A stretch of DNA of 64,000 nt from NCBI GenBank assembly GCA_022425325.1, contig JAKMFW010000026.1:1-64000 (forward strand), given 5' to 3'. Made by a program: the position numbers and the translations under genes. Position 1 is the stretch's first letter. Every line of letters begins with the position of its first letter. The notes below the pieces were generated by a model. That model had not been told where the DNA came from and did not search any database. It saw nothing but the letters and a program-made list of their open reading frames with translations. The stretch comes from Acidimicrobiales bacterium. GTDB taxonomy: Bacteria > Actinomycetota > Acidimicrobiia > Acidimicrobiales > Aldehydirespiratoraceae. This document shows, piece after piece, positions 1-9,220 of the stretch.

Positions 1-116
1 GCGACCTGACCGCCGTAGACCTGCCCCCACGGGTACTCGGCGCTGATGGCCCGGAAGGTGTCGTCGCCGGCCGGTTCGAGGGTGAAGAGTTCGTCGAAGG
101 TGACCGGCGCCGCCAT
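1..116 (-). CDS. acyl-CoA thioesterase II (TesB-like), N-terminal fragment
   Basis: Only the first 38 codons lie in the window; the gene runs off the left edge. Translation from the ATG at 116 starts MAAPVTFDELFTLEPAG and reaches YPWGQVYGGQVA, the characteristic N-terminal hot-dog segment of TesB-type thioesterases, which hydrolyse acyl-CoA to free acid and CoA. It is divergent from the glyoxalase-fold gene starting at 181. The call rests on this short motif alone. Confidence 0.6.
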   Translation of the reverse strand, partial: MAAPVTFDELFTLEPAGDDTFRAISAEYPWGQVYGGQV

Positions 117-180
117 GGCGGCTGACCCTAGCCAGCACGCTGGTTCGGACCACCAACGATCGGCGTGCGACACTCCGGCC

Positions 181-807
181 ATGGACCGAGACCGACACCA
201 GTTGACCACCGTGCTCGTCGGCGACGAACCCGACGGATGGGCCACTGCCGGTTTCACCGTGCACGACGACTGCGTCCGGATCGGCTCGACAACGATCGTG
301 TGTGATCCGAGCGTCGGGCAAGGAATCGCCGCCGTCGGCATCGATGGCCTGATCGACACTGTCGACGGCCTGCCCATCGGCCTCGTCGACGCGCCGATCA
401 CCCCGGCGGCCGAGCACCACAACCGGGTCACCGGCTTCGATCACCTGGTCGCCATGTCACCATCGATCGACCGCACCGCCGACGCCCTGATCGACGCCGG
501 ACTTCAACGACGACGCACCCGCCGCTTCGAGATAGGCGGCGAGACCCGACGACAGGACTTCTTCTGGCTCGGTGATGTCATCCTCGAACTCATCGGGGTC
601 GAGGGTGTCGAGGGGGCAGGCGACGCAGCGCTTTGGGGCTTGGCTCTTGAGTGCGACGACCTCGACCTCGCCGCCCGCCGACTCGGCGAGGGGCTGGGCA
701 CGGTCAAGGATGCGGTGCAGCCCGGCCGGCGTATTGCGACGGTGCGAACCAGGGAACTCGGCGTCTCGGTGCCGATCGCTCTGATGTCACCGCACCATCA
801 TCGATGA
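181..807 (+). CDS. glyoxalase-like (VOC fold) protein
   Basis: A 208-residue protein starting at the ATG at 181; the reading frame is open further upstream, but that part overlaps the divergent thioesterase gene and reads as noise. The segments NRVTGFDHLVAMSP, DFFWLGDVILELIG and LWGLALECDDLD are spaced as in vicinal-oxygen-chelate proteins, where beta-alpha-beta-beta-beta modules form a metal pocket. Substrate unknown. VOC proteins of this kind include isomerases, dioxygenases and resistance proteins, and nothing here separates them. Confidence 0.6.
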   Translation: MDRDRHQLTTVLVGDEPDGWATAGFTVHDDCVRIGSTTIVCDPSVGQGIAAVGIDGLIDTVDGLPIGLVDAPITPAAEHHNRVTGFDHLVAMSPSIDRTADALIDAGLQRRRTRRFEIGGETRRQDFFWLGDVILELIGVEGVEGAGDAALWGLALECDDLDLAARRLGEGLGTVKDAVQPGRRIATVRTRELGVSVPIALMSPHHHR

Positions 808-833
808 AATCCGTCCGTCCTCAGAACCGCAGT

Positions 834-1199
834 TCAATCGCCTGAAGCACATCCCATCGAGTCGTGCGACTCAGGCTGGGGAGCCGGGCGGTGGCGCACC
901 GCAGCAGCAGCACGAACCGTCACCGTGCCGTCAGCCGCAACGCCGAGCACGTCCGCATCGACGATGAGGCTCATCGTCTCGGTGTGCGTGGCCGGCCAGA
1001 GCACACAGAGGTGAGGGTTGTCCTTGAGCAGGGCACACGATGTGCGGCCCAGGCCGAAGGTCAGCGTCTCCCCGCTGAACGTCGGCATGACATGCGTGAC
1101 TCGGGGCGGCCCCGCTGGGTCGGACACGACGGCGTAGGCGCTCTGGCCGTACCCGCGCACGACCTCGGGGAGGAGCTCCACGGGGACCTGCATGCTCAT
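834..1199 (-). CDS. pyridoxamine 5'-phosphate oxidase-family (FMN split-barrel) protein
   Basis: A 121-residue protein; the start is the ATG at 1199 (MSMQVPVELL), with a second ATG two codons on. The segments VVSDPAGPPRVTHVMPTFSG and LTFGLGRTSCALLKDNPHL match the small FMN/F420 split-barrel proteins of actinobacteria, which bind flavin or deazaflavin and often act as quinone or F420-dependent reductases or general stress proteins. No catalytic assignment is possible. It stands alone on the minus strand, 52 bp downstream of the decarboxylase operon. Confidence 0.6.
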   Translation of the reverse strand: MSMQVPVELLPEVVRGYGQSAYAVVSDPAGPPRVTHVMPTFSGETLTFGLGRTSCALLKDNPHLCVLWPATHTETMSLIVDADVLGVAADGTVTVRAAAAVRHRPAPQPESHDSMGCASGD

Positions 1200-1251
1200 G
1201 AGCCGATGGTAACGGGTCGCATCGATCGGGCCCGAAGACAAATGCCGCGAG

Positions 1252-2658
1252 CTAGCGCACCGCGTCGGCAAAGGCGGCGGCGATCTCGGCGACATCGTCG
1301 AGATCAGTGCGCCAGTTCGAGACCGACAACCGGATCCCCGGTCGGCCCTGCCACACCGTGCCGCTCGGATAGCAACGTCCATCGGCCACCACGGCAGCCA
1401 GAACGGCGCTGGTGCGCGCGGGGTCGGACTCACCGGCAGCACCCACCGCCTCGACCACAACCTGGTTGATGCCCTGACCTCTCACCCGGAGGCCGTCGAT
1501 CGACTCGATCGCAGCAGCGAGCGCTTCAGCCGCATCACACGCACCATCGACGAGTCGTTCCACCCCCGAGCGGCCGAGCGACCGCAGCGCCGCCCAGACC
1601 GGCACCCCTCGAGCGCGGCGCGAAAACTCCAGAACTCGATCGGTGGGATCATCGACCTCGCCCACCGGCGGCAGATAGGCGGCCCGCACGCCGACGGCGG
1701 CGGCGAGCACGGTGCGATCGGCAACGATCGAGATGCCGCAGTCGTAGGGCGTGTTGAGCCACTTGTGCGCATCGCACGCCCACGAATCCGCTCGCTCTGC
1801 GCCCGCAGCGAGTGCGGCACGACGACTCGACGCCCGCACCCAGAGCCCGAAGGCGCCATCAACATGAAGCCAGATGTCATCGCGTTTCGATCGGCGCTCA
1901 GCGACGGCATCGGCGATGGCATCGATCGGATCGAAGGCACCGGCGTTCACGTTGCCGGCCTGCGCGTTGACAATGAGCGGCCCGGCGTGGCCCAGGATCG
2001 CAGCACGAGCTGCATCGGGATCCATCGCTCCCGACGAATCACTCGGCACTGGGACGATCGCATCGGAGCCGAGCCCGATCACGCGCGCCGATCGGGCGAC
2101 CGAGGAGTGCTGTTCGGCGCTTCCGATCAGGGCGACGGGTGGGGCCCCGCCGAGCCCGGTTCGTTCGACATCGATGCCGTGCGCAGCCAGAACATGATGG
2201 CGGGCTGCGAGCAGCCCAATCGTGTTCGCCGCCTGGGCACCCGTCGGGAACCCCACGGCGGCGTCTCGGGGAAGATCCAACACGTCGAGGATCCAGCGAC
2301 CGGCAACCTGTTCGGCGGCGACCGGCGCCGGGCCGTGCTCGGCAAACGCCGCATGTTGATCCCACGCCGAGACGAGCCAGTCGGCACCGAGCCCGGCCGG
2401 GAGGGTGCCGCCGTTGACCAGGGCGAGGTACCGCCCCGATCCGAGTGCCGACAATCCGGGCTCCAGCCATGTGGCCAACTCCTCGACGGCGACGTCGGGG
2501 GCGACGCCCTCGTCGGGGAGGTCGGTAACCGGCGCGCGGGCGAGCAGGGTGGCGGCATCGACGGGAGGCCCGACGGGGCGATCGTCGAGCGATTCGAGCC
2601 AGTCGAAGGCAAGCGCAGCCGCCCGATCGAGGGACGGACGGTGATCGACAGGCTTCAC
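1252..2658 (-). CDS. PLP-dependent (group II type) decarboxylase
   Basis: A 468-residue protein. The start is taken as the GTG at 2658 because it overlaps the upstream stop codon as GTGA, indicating coupled translation. LHVDGAFGLW carries the PLP-binding Asp, and WACDAHKWLNTPYDCG carries the Schiff-base Lys of the glutamate/aromatic-amino-acid decarboxylase family. The family removes the alpha-carboxyl group of amino acids to give amines; the actual substrate cannot be read here. It is the last gene of a three-gene operon behind a HAD phosphatase and a YcaQ-like protein. Confidence 0.8.
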   Translation of the reverse strand: MKPVDHRPSLDRAAALAFDWLESLDDRPVGPPVDAATLLARAPVTDLPDEGVAPDVAVEELATWLEPGLSALGSGRYLALVNGGTLPAGLGADWLVSAWDQHAAFAEHGPAPVAAEQVAGRWILDVLDLPRDAAVGFPTGAQAANTIGLLAARHHVLAAHGIDVERTGLGGAPPVALIGSAEQHSSVARSARVIGLGSDAIVPVPSDSSGAMDPDAARAAILGHAGPLIVNAQAGNVNAGAFDPIDAIADAVAERRSKRDDIWLHVDGAFGLWVRASSRRAALAAGAERADSWACDAHKWLNTPYDCGISIVADRTVLAAAVGVRAAYLPPVGEVDDPTDRVLEFSRRARGVPVWAALRSLGRSGVERLVDGACDAAEALAAAIESIDGLRVRGQGINQVVVEAVGAAGESDPARTSAVLAAVVADGRCYPSGTVWQGRPGIRLSVSNWRTDLDDVAEIAAAFADAVR

Positions 2659-3863
2659 CGGCGAGCTCCTTCGCGACGTCGAAGCTGCTCGATCAGTTCG
2701 CCCCTGTTCCCCTCGACGCGCCAGCCGTCCACGCCCACGAAGGTAGCGAGGTCGTCGAGCGCGCAAGCCATTCCCTCGGCGGTGAGGTTTTGGTCGGCAC
2801 CCGGCTCGGCAAACGCGCCGAACACGCAAAAGCGCCGCGCACGGCGATCGGTCTTGCCGTCGAGTCGCCCGGCGATGCGGTCGCCCATCAGGAACGGCAG
2901 CACGTAGTAGCCGAACTTCCGCTTGGCGGCCGGGGTGTAGATCTCGAGCTTGTACGCGAAATCGAAGAGGCGCTCGCCGCGCTCGCGAAACCACACGACC
3001 GGGTCGAATGGCGATAACAACGTGCAGGCCTCGATCGCTCGAGGAAGCGTGGCCTCCGGGTGAAGCACGGCAGGGAGATTCCACCCTTCGACGGAGACCG
3101 CTTCGAGTTCACCGGCCTCGACCAACTCGGCGAGCCGCTCCCGGGCGGGCCGCTTCGGAAGTCGGTGGTAGTCGACGATGTCGGCGGCGGCGGCCACACC
3201 GAGGCTTCGGGCCGCCCGACGCAGAAGCTCGCGATGGGCCTCCTCCTCCGATGGGGTCGGAATAGCCCGGATCTCATCGGGCACGATCCGTTCCATCAGG
3301 TCGAACTCCTTCACGAACCCAGAACGACGACGGATCCCGACCTCACCGACCCGAAACAGCCAGTCGAGTGCGAGCGCACCCTCGGAGCGGTCGCCCCACC
3401 ACGCACCGTCTCTCGGACGAGGGTCGACGAGCTCAGCCGGCGCAAGCGGACGTTGCCGAACCTGGTCGAGTACCTCGTCGAGGTACCCCGGGTTGGCGGC
3501 GGCGAACTCGACCAGCCCTTTCCACGTCTGTCCGGCAGCCGCTCGCTGCTTCTGCCACCGCATGAGCGGTTCGTCCTCGACGGGCATCAGCGAGGCCTCG
3601 TGACACCAGGTCTCGAACCATTCGTCGTCTCGATACGCAACCCGGTCGAGCAGGGTGGGGTCATAGGGGCCGAGCCGGGCGAAGAGGGGCAGGTACTGCG
3701 TGCGCATGACGACCGGCACCGAGTCGAGTTGCAGCAGGCCGAGGCGACCCATCACCCGCCGCAGATGACGCCGGTCGACGTTGCCGGCGGGGCGAGGGTC
3801 TCGAAACCCCTGCGCCGCCAGCGCGATCCGTCGCGCCTGCGAGGCCGAGAGCGTCCGGGTCAC
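2655..3863 (-). CDS. winged-helix DNA-binding protein, YcaQ/DUF1006-like
   Basis: A 402-residue protein beginning at the GTG at 3863 (VTRTLSASQARRIALAAQGF), which overlaps the HAD gene stop as GTGA. The N-terminal RRVMGRLGLLQLDSVPVVMR, the central WFETWCHEASLMP and the C-terminal FDPVVWFRERGERLFDF are hallmarks of the YcaQ family, whose studied members are DNA glycosylases that unhook interstrand crosslinks. A repair role is inferred from family only. It is translationally coupled to both neighbours. Confidence 0.75.
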   Translation of the reverse strand: MTRTLSASQARRIALAAQGFRDPRPAGNVDRRHLRRVMGRLGLLQLDSVPVVMRTQYLPLFARLGPYDPTLLDRVAYRDDEWFETWCHEASLMPVEDEPLMRWQKQRAAAGQTWKGLVEFAAANPGYLDEVLDQVRQRPLAPAELVDPRPRDGAWWGDRSEGALALDWLFRVGEVGIRRRSGFVKEFDLMERIVPDEIRAIPTPSEEEAHRELLRRAARSLGVAAAADIVDYHRLPKRPARERLAELVEAGELEAVSVEGWNLPAVLHPEATLPRAIEACTLLSPFDPVVWFRERGERLFDFAYKLEIYTPAAKRKFGYYVLPFLMGDRIAGRLDGKTDRRARRFCVFGAFAEPGADQNLTAEGMACALDDLATFVGVDGWRVEGNRGELIEQLRRREGARR

Positions 3864-4597
3864 GCCCCGAGGTGCCGGGCGAGCGCGTCGAGGTCGGGCA
3901 ATCGCCAGTGGTCGTGATCGATATGGAGATCGAGCGGGTCGAGCTGCACCACCGGCAGGCCGGCCCGTCCGGCCCCGAGGACATCGGCGTGCACGGTGTC
4001 GCCCACATAGAGGGTGCGATCCCGTGCGGTGCCGAGCGCCTCGAGTGCGGGGTCGAAGATGGCGGGATCGGGCTTCGCGATGCCGATCGTCGTCGAGTCG
4101 ACGATCGCCGGAACGTGCGGCAGGGGGCCGCCCGGCTCGAGTTGGCAGATACCGAGGTTTCGGCACTGGTCGACCGCCGTGCCGTCGTTGTTCGACACGA
4201 TCGCGACCGGCCGGACCGTGCTGATCCGGTGGAAGGCGGCGATGTTGGCCTCGAGCGGATACCGCCACACCTTGTGCAGACCGCTGCCGTCCCGGCGGGC
4301 CGCAGCCCGCACCTCGATCGCCCGATCGAGATCGGTGCCACCGATGCCGACACAACCGAATGCCTCGCGGTCGTAGTGCGCCCAGATGTCGAGATCGTTC
4401 TCCGCAACCGTCTGCGACGCGAGCAACTCGGTGATGCCGCGGACGCCGGCGTAGTGAGCGTCGGCGGCGAGTTCGGTGGGGATCTCGAAGTCGAGCCCGC
4501 CTCGGCGAAGGATCTCCGAAAGCACCGTCGGGTCGGGGACGATGAAGACACCGCCCATGTCGAACACGACGGCATCGATGTGCTCAGGCAAGACCAT
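3860..4597 (-). CDS. HAD-superfamily hydrolase
   Basis: A 245-residue protein. Motif I is present near the N-terminus as VVFDMGGVF; motif II is probably IVSNND, motif III lies around the Lys of IGIAKPDP, and motif IV is LYVGDTVHADVLGA. This is the layout of haloacid-dehalogenase-like phosphatases. In motif I the second Asp of DxD is replaced (DMGG), as in many HAD members annotated as hydrolases, so phosphatase activity is uncertain. First gene of the operon with the YcaQ-like protein and decarboxylase; divergent from the MFS carrier. Confidence 0.75.
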   Translation of the reverse strand: MVLPEHIDAVVFDMGGVFIVPDPTVLSEILRRGGLDFEIPTELAADAHYAGVRGITELLASQTVAENDLDIWAHYDREAFGCVGIGGTDLDRAIEVRAAARRDGSGLHKVWRYPLEANIAAFHRISTVRPVAIVSNNDGTAVDQCRNLGICQLEPGGPLPHVPAIVDSTTIGIAKPDPAIFDPALEALGTARDRTLYVGDTVHADVLGAGRAGLPVVQLDPLDLHIDHDHWRLPDLDALARHLGA

Positions 4598-4649
4598 GGA
4601 CCGGAGTAGAGCACACCCACCGCCGCCGCGCCCTCCCTAGACTCCAGCG

Positions 4650-5891
4650 ATGACCGGTGCCGCCGAACCCATCGTTCGCGACACCACGCGCTTTTCGGGT
4701 TGGCGCATCATGGCGCTCGCCACGATCACCCTCGGACTCACCGGGCCGGGGCAGACGATCGGCGTCAGTGTCTTCATCGACCACTTCGCCGACACCCTCG
4801 ACCTGTCGAAGAACGCGATCTCGGCCGGCTACGCGATCGGCACGCTCTGCGGGTCGCTCACCTTGCCGACGGTCGGACGACTGGTCGATCGCTACGGCGT
4901 GCGCCGGGCGATGACCACCATCGGGGTGCTCTTTGCCCTCGGGCTCACCTACATGAGTGGGGTGCAGGGCCTCGTAACCCTCACCATCGGCTTCTTCTTC
5001 ATCCGGATGCTGGGTCAGGGATCACTCTCGCTCGCATCGACGGTGGCGATCTCTCGCTGGTTCGACCGACGTCGAGGGCTTGCGCTCGGGATTGCGATGA
5101 CCATCTCCTCGGCACTGATGGCGCTCGTGCCGGTTGCGTTGTCGTTCGTGATCGACGAGGTCGGCTGGCGCCAGGCGTGGCTCGTCGCCGCCGGAACCAT
5201 TGCGCTGGTCGTCGTGCCCGTGTCCTGGTTCGGGATCATCGACCGCCCGTCGGCGGTCGGTCAGTTCCCCGACGGAGAACCACCCACCGACCACACCGAC
5301 GACGTTGAGGAGTGGGGTGTCGAACGTAGCGAAGCGGTCCGCACGAGGGCGTTCTGGATTCTGGCGCTCGCGACGGCGCTCGCCTCGATGCTCGTCACCG
5401 CGCTCAATTTCCACCAGATCGCGCTGTTGGGCGAGAGCGGCTTCACGGAGACCGAGGCGGCAATCATGTTCCTGCCGCAGGTGCTCGGCTCATCGGTCGG
5501 ATCCCCCGGCATGGGCCTTGCGCTTGACCGGATGGGCACTCGGTACGCACCGGCCGTCACGCTGGTGATGCTCTCCGGCTCGCTGCTGCTCGCCGGCTGG
5601 GTCGCATCGACGGTCGGTGTGGTCCTCTACGCCGTCTGGTTGGGGTTGCAGTCGGGCATGGTCCGGACACTTGGCGCCGCGCTGCTCCCCACCTGGTTCG
5701 GCACCCGCCACCTCGGTTCCATCCAGGGCACGATGAGCTTCATCGGGGTGCTCGCCTCGGCGGCCGGGCCGATCGCCTTCTCGCTCACCGAGTCTGCGAC
5801 GGATTCGTTCCGCAGCACTGCCACGTTGTGGGCGGTCGCCCCGTTGCTCGCCATGGTGTTCGCCCTGTCGAAGCGGCCGATCACGACCTGA
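4650..5891 (+). CDS. MFS transporter, 12 TM
   Basis: A 413-residue integral membrane protein with about twelve hydrophobic segments, a typical loop 2-3 motif (GRLVDRYGVRRAM) and a hydrophilic central loop near residues 195-220. It resembles OFA/monocarboxylate-type MFS carriers. Substrate unknown. Transcribed divergently from the HAD operon across about 52 bp, and followed by a bidirectional terminator. Confidence 0.75.
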   Translation: MTGAAEPIVRDTTRFSGWRIMALATITLGLTGPGQTIGVSVFIDHFADTLDLSKNAISAGYAIGTLCGSLTLPTVGRLVDRYGVRRAMTTIGVLFALGLTYMSGVQGLVTLTIGFFFIRMLGQGSLSLASTVAISRWFDRRRGLALGIAMTISSALMALVPVALSFVIDEVGWRQAWLVAAGTIALVVVPVSWFGIIDRPSAVGQFPDGEPPTDHTDDVEEWGVERSEAVRTRAFWILALATALASMLVTALNFHQIALLGESGFTETEAAIMFLPQVLGSSVGSPGMGLALDRMGTRYAPAVTLVMLSGSLLLAGWVASTVGVVLYAVWLGLQSGMVRTLGAALLPTWFGTRHLGSIQGTMSFIGVLASAAGPIAFSLTESATDSFRSTATLWAVAPLLAMVFALSKRPITT

Positions 5892-5915
5892 GCCGCACTC
5901 GAGCCCCAAAACGAC

Positions 5916-5951
5916 GACGACCCGCCGGCGCTGAACGCCTAACGGGTCGTC
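5916..5951. terminator. bidirectional hairpin terminator between MFS carrier and enoyl-CoA hydratase
   Basis: Perfect 9-bp arms GACGACCCG (5916-5924) and CGGGTCGTC (5943-5951) enclose a second small stem GGCG/CGCC (5927-5930 with 5936-5939). It lies between convergent genes, so it could stop both transcripts. There is no long T tract, as is usual in this GC range. Confidence 0.6.
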
Positions 5952-5971
5952 GAATACTCGGAACGGAATGA

Positions 5972-6733
5972 TCAGGTGCCGGTCCAGTTGGGTTCGCGCT
6001 TCTCCGCGAACGCCTTCGGACCCTCCTTGGCATCGTTGCTGCCGAACACCTTGCCCATGAGTTCGCCCTGCATCTTCCAGAGCTCCGCCTCGTCGTACCC
6101 CTGTGCCGCGGCCTTCACCAGCTTCTTGCTGGCAGCCACTGCGAGCGGGGCATTCTTGGCAATGCGCTCGGCGAGGGCGACCGCTGCGTCGAGTGCTGCG
6201 CCGTCCTCGGTGGTCTGCGAGAGCAGGCCGAACTCGAGCGCCTCGGGAGCGGTGATGTTGTCGCCGGTGACGGCCATCTCCATCGCCTTGGCGTAGCCCA
6301 CCCGCGCCGGGAGGCGCATGACGCCGCCGCCAGCGGCGAACAGGCCGACCTTCACCTCACGGATACCGAACTTGGCGCTCTCGCCAGCGACCATGAGGTC
6401 GCACGACAGCGCCAACTCGAGACCACCAGCGATGGCGAAACCCTCGACAGCTGCGATCAGCGGCTTCTCGGCACCGGCCTGGATGAACTCCTGCATCGGG
6501 CCGATGTCCTCGCCGGCCGCAAAGGCCTTGAGGTCCATGCCCGAGCTGAAGCCCTTCCCGGCACCCGTCAACACACCGGCGGTGAGGCCGGGGTCGTCGT
6601 TGAGTTCCTGCACGGCGTTCCACAGCCCGTGGGACAGGTCGCCGTTGATGGCGTTCATCGCCTCGGGCCGGTTGAGGGTGATGATCATCACCCGGTCGCG
6701 ACGCTCGACGATGACGGCGTTGTTCTCGCTCAT
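5972..6733 (-). CDS. enoyl-CoA hydratase/isomerase family protein
   Basis: A 253-residue crotonase-fold protein starting at the ATG at 6733 behind GGGGAG. VMIITLNRPEAMNAIN, the first oxyanion-hole segment GKGFSSGMDLKAFA and the second, GFAIAGGLELALSCD, with the catalytic acidic residue, fit a 2-enoyl-CoA hydratase. Last gene of the MarR-thiolase-SDR-hydratase operon, where it would supply the hydration step of beta-oxidation of an acyl-CoA. Confidence 0.85.
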   Translation of the reverse strand: MSENNAVIVERRDRVMIITLNRPEAMNAINGDLSHGLWNAVQELNDDPGLTAGVLTGAGKGFSSGMDLKAFAAGEDIGPMQEFIQAGAEKPLIAAVEGFAIAGGLELALSCDLMVAGESAKFGIREVKVGLFAAGGGVMRLPARVGYAKAMEMAVTGDNITAPEALEFGLLSQTTEDGAALDAAVALAERIAKNAPLAVAASKKLVKAAAQGYDEAELWKMQGELMGKVFGSNDAKEGPKAFAEKREPNWTGT

Positions 6734-6743
6734 GTGCACTCCC

Positions 6744-7523
6744 CTACTTCGGTGGCATCCGGATGCCACCGTCGAGCCGGATGGTCTCGGCGTTGAGATA
6801 CGGATTGGTGATGCACTCCATCACGGTGAAGGCGAGCTCCTCGCCGGAGCCGAGACGCTTCGGGAACAGCACCGACTGGCCGAGGTGCGCCTTGAACGCT
6901 TCGCTCTGCTCGCCCTCGCCGTAGATCGGGGTGTCGATCAGGCCCGGGGCGATCGTGTTGACGCGAATGCCGACGGCCGAAAGGTCACGGGCGATCGGCA
7001 GGGTCATGCCGACGACGCCGCCCTTCGAGGCCGAGTAGGCGCACTGTCCGATCTGGCCGTCGAACGCGGCGGCGGACGCCATGTTGACGATGGCGCCGCG
7101 GCTGCCGTCGTCGTCGACCGGGTCGGTCTGGGCCATCGCGGCAGCCGAGCGGGTCAGCATGTTGAACGAGCCGATCAGGTTGACCCTGATCACGAACTCG
7201 AACGCGTTCAGGTCGAACGGCTGGTTGTTGCGGTCGATCGTGCGACCGGCGTAGCCGATGCCGGCGGAGTTGACGAGAGCACGAAGCGGACCCATCTCCG
7301 AGGCGGCGGCGACCGCAGCATCGGCGTCGTCGGTGGACGACACATCACACTTGACGAAGAGGCCACCGAGCTCAGAGGCGACGGCCTGACCCTTCGCTTC
7401 GTTGAGGTCGGCGATGACGACGCGGGAGCCGGCGGCGGCCAGCTGGCGGGCCGAGGCCTCGCCGATGCCGGAGGCACCTCCGGTGATGATCGAGGAGGAA
7501 CCCTCGAGGTTCATACGGGGCAT
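6744..7523 (-). CDS. 3-hydroxyacyl-CoA dehydrogenase, SDR (HSD10-like)
   Basis: A 259-residue short-chain dehydrogenase. The Rossmann motif TGGASGIGE, the catalytic Tyr/Lys in YSASKGG and the C-terminal ETIRLDGGIRMPPK resemble type-2 3-hydroxyacyl-CoA dehydrogenases (HSD17B10 family), which oxidise 3-hydroxyacyl-CoA with NAD+. Its ATG shares one base with the thiolase stop (TGATG), so the two are probably translationally coupled. With thiolase and hydratase it completes a beta-oxidation spiral. Confidence 0.85.
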   Translation of the reverse strand: MPRMNLEGSSSIITGGASGIGEASARQLAAAGSRVVIADLNEAKGQAVASELGGLFVKCDVSSTDDADAAVAAASEMGPLRALVNSAGIGYAGRTIDRNNQPFDLNAFEFVIRVNLIGSFNMLTRSAAAMAQTDPVDDDGSRGAIVNMASAAAFDGQIGQCAYSASKGGVVGMTLPIARDLSAVGIRVNTIAPGLIDTPIYGEGEQSEAFKAHLGQSVLFPKRLGSGEELAFTVMECITNPYLNAETIRLDGGIRMPPK

Positions 7524-8695
7524 CAGGAATCGATCCTTTCGATGATCGTTGCGTTGGCGAGACCGCCACCTTCACACATGGCCTGGAAGCCGTAACGGCC
7601 ACCCGAGCGCTCGAGCTCGTTCACGAGCGTGGTCATGAGCTTGGCGCCCGAGCAGCCCAGCGGGTGGCCGAGGGCGATGGCGCCACCGTTGACGTTGACC
7701 TTGTCGAGGGAGACACCCGTCTCCTTCTGCCACGCCAACACGACCGAGGCGAAGGCCTCGTTGATCTCGAAGAGATCGATGTCGTCGAGGATGATCTCGG
7801 CCTTGTCCATGATCTTCTCGGTGACCGGAATCGGGCCCTTGAGCATGGTGACCGGATCCGTGCCGGCCACCGCAAAATTGGTGAAACGGGCACGAGGCTT
7901 CAAGCCGAGTTCCGCAGCCTTCTCTGCGCTCATGATCAGCACGGCGGCTGCGCCGTCCGAGATCTGCGACGAGTTGCCGGCCGTGATCTTGCCGTCTTCG
8001 GAGAACGCCGGTTTGAGGTTGGCCAGGGTCTCGGCTGTGGTGTCGGGACGGATGCCTTCGTCCTGCGTGAACATCTCGATCTCACCATCGATGTCGACGG
8101 GAACCGGGACGATCTCTCGGTCGAAACGACCCTCGGCGGCGGCCTGGGCAGCCCGCTGCTGGCTCTGGGCCGAGAAGGCGTCGAGGTCCTCGCGGGTGAG
8201 GCCGTATTCGTCGGCAATCATGTCGGCACCGATGCCCTGCGGTGGCAGACCGGTGTCCTCGTACCGCTTGAACACCTCGGGACCGAAGGGCATGCCGAGT
8301 TCGCCGCCAGCGGCCGACGCCCCCATCGGGGTCCGTGTCATCGACTCGACGCCGAGGGCGACGACGACGTCGTAGGCGCCGGCCATGACGCCCTGGGCGG
8401 CGAAGTGAATCGCCTGCTGGCTCGAACCGCATTGACGGTCGACCGTGGTGGCGGGGACGGACTCGGGCCAGCCGGCGGCGAGGACGGCGCTACGGCCGAT
8501 GTTGAACGCCTGTTCACCCACCTGGGACACACAGCCGGTGACGACGTCGTCGACGATCGACGGATCGAGGTCGTTGCGCTCCTGCAGCGCCTTGAGGACA
8601 TGGGCACCGAGATCGGTCGGATGCCAGTCCTTGAGCTTGCCGTTGCGGCGCCCGGCAGGGGTCCGCACGACGTCGACGATGACAGCCTCGTGCAT
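7523..8695 (-). CDS. acetyl-CoA acyltransferase (thiolase)
   Basis: A 390-residue thiolase. The nucleophilic Cys lies in VDRQCGSSQQAIH and the C-terminal catalytic elements in NVNGGAIALGHPLGCSGAK and CEGGGLANA. The start is placed at 8695 (MHEAVIVDVVRTPAG) because that N-terminus matches the family and AAAGAGAG sits just upstream. An ATG at 8713 overlapping the MarR stop as ATGA is the alternative and would add six residues. It cleaves 3-ketoacyl-CoA, or condenses acetyl-CoA in reverse. Confidence 0.9.
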   Translation of the reverse strand: MHEAVIVDVVRTPAGRRNGKLKDWHPTDLGAHVLKALQERNDLDPSIVDDVVTGCVSQVGEQAFNIGRSAVLAAGWPESVPATTVDRQCGSSQQAIHFAAQGVMAGAYDVVVALGVESMTRTPMGASAAGGELGMPFGPEVFKRYEDTGLPPQGIGADMIADEYGLTREDLDAFSAQSQQRAAQAAAEGRFDREIVPVPVDIDGEIEMFTQDEGIRPDTTAETLANLKPAFSEDGKITAGNSSQISDGAAAVLIMSAEKAAELGLKPRARFTNFAVAGTDPVTMLKGPIPVTEKIMDKAEIILDDIDLFEINEAFASVVLAWQKETGVSLDKVNVNGGAIALGHPLGCSGAKLMTTLVNELERSGGRYGFQAMCEGGGLANATIIERIDS

Positions 8696-8709
8696 GAGGT
8701 CGCTCTCTT

Positions 8710-9213
8710 TCATTCGCTTCGGTCCGAGACCGAAGACTTTTTCTGAGGGTTGGGGGTCTGGAGGATGGCGTCGACATTGGTGCCGAGCCGTTCGAGGAGG
8801 GTCGCCAACTGTTGGCGTTCCTCCCGACTGATGCCGTGGCGAATCTCCTGACGGAAGCATTCGTCCACGGCGTAGAAGCGTTGGACAAGGGCGGAACCCT
8901 CGTCGGTGATCCCGACCAGCCAGACACGGCGGTCGTGGGGGTCGGGGTTGCGGGTGACGAGTCCACGGGCCTCGAGTTGGTCGATCATCGCGCCGCACGA
9001 CGCCCGACCGACCCCGACGAGTTCGGCGAGCTCGGTCTGGTTCGTGCCGCCGAAGTCGTTGACGAACGCGAGCAGCGACGCCTGGTTGAGGTTGAGGTCG
9101 AGTTCGGCGAGGCGGTGGTCGAAGGCATTCCGCAGGCGCCTGGCCGTGTCGATCAGCGCAATCTCGACGCGACGCCACGACGGCGCGCTGCGGGAGTGAT
9201 CGACAGACGTCAT
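8710..9213 (-). CDS. MarR-family transcriptional regulator
   Basis: A 167-residue protein from the ATG at 9213 (MTSVDHSRS). The winged-helix core includes FGGTNQTELAELVGVGRASCGAMIDQLEARGLVTR and the wing DPHDRRVWLVGITDEG typical of MarR. It heads the beta-oxidation operon, so a ligand such as an acyl-CoA would plausibly relieve its repression; the ligand is inference. A perfect palindrome directly upstream of its start suggests autoregulation. Confidence 0.85.
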   Translation of the reverse strand: MTSVDHSRSAPSWRRVEIALIDTARRLRNAFDHRLAELDLNLNQASLLAFVNDFGGTNQTELAELVGVGRASCGAMIDQLEARGLVTRNPDPHDRRVWLVGITDEGSALVQRFYAVDECFRQEIRHGISREERQQLATLLERLGTNVDAILQTPNPQKKSSVSDRSE

Positions 9214-9220
9214 GCGGTCC

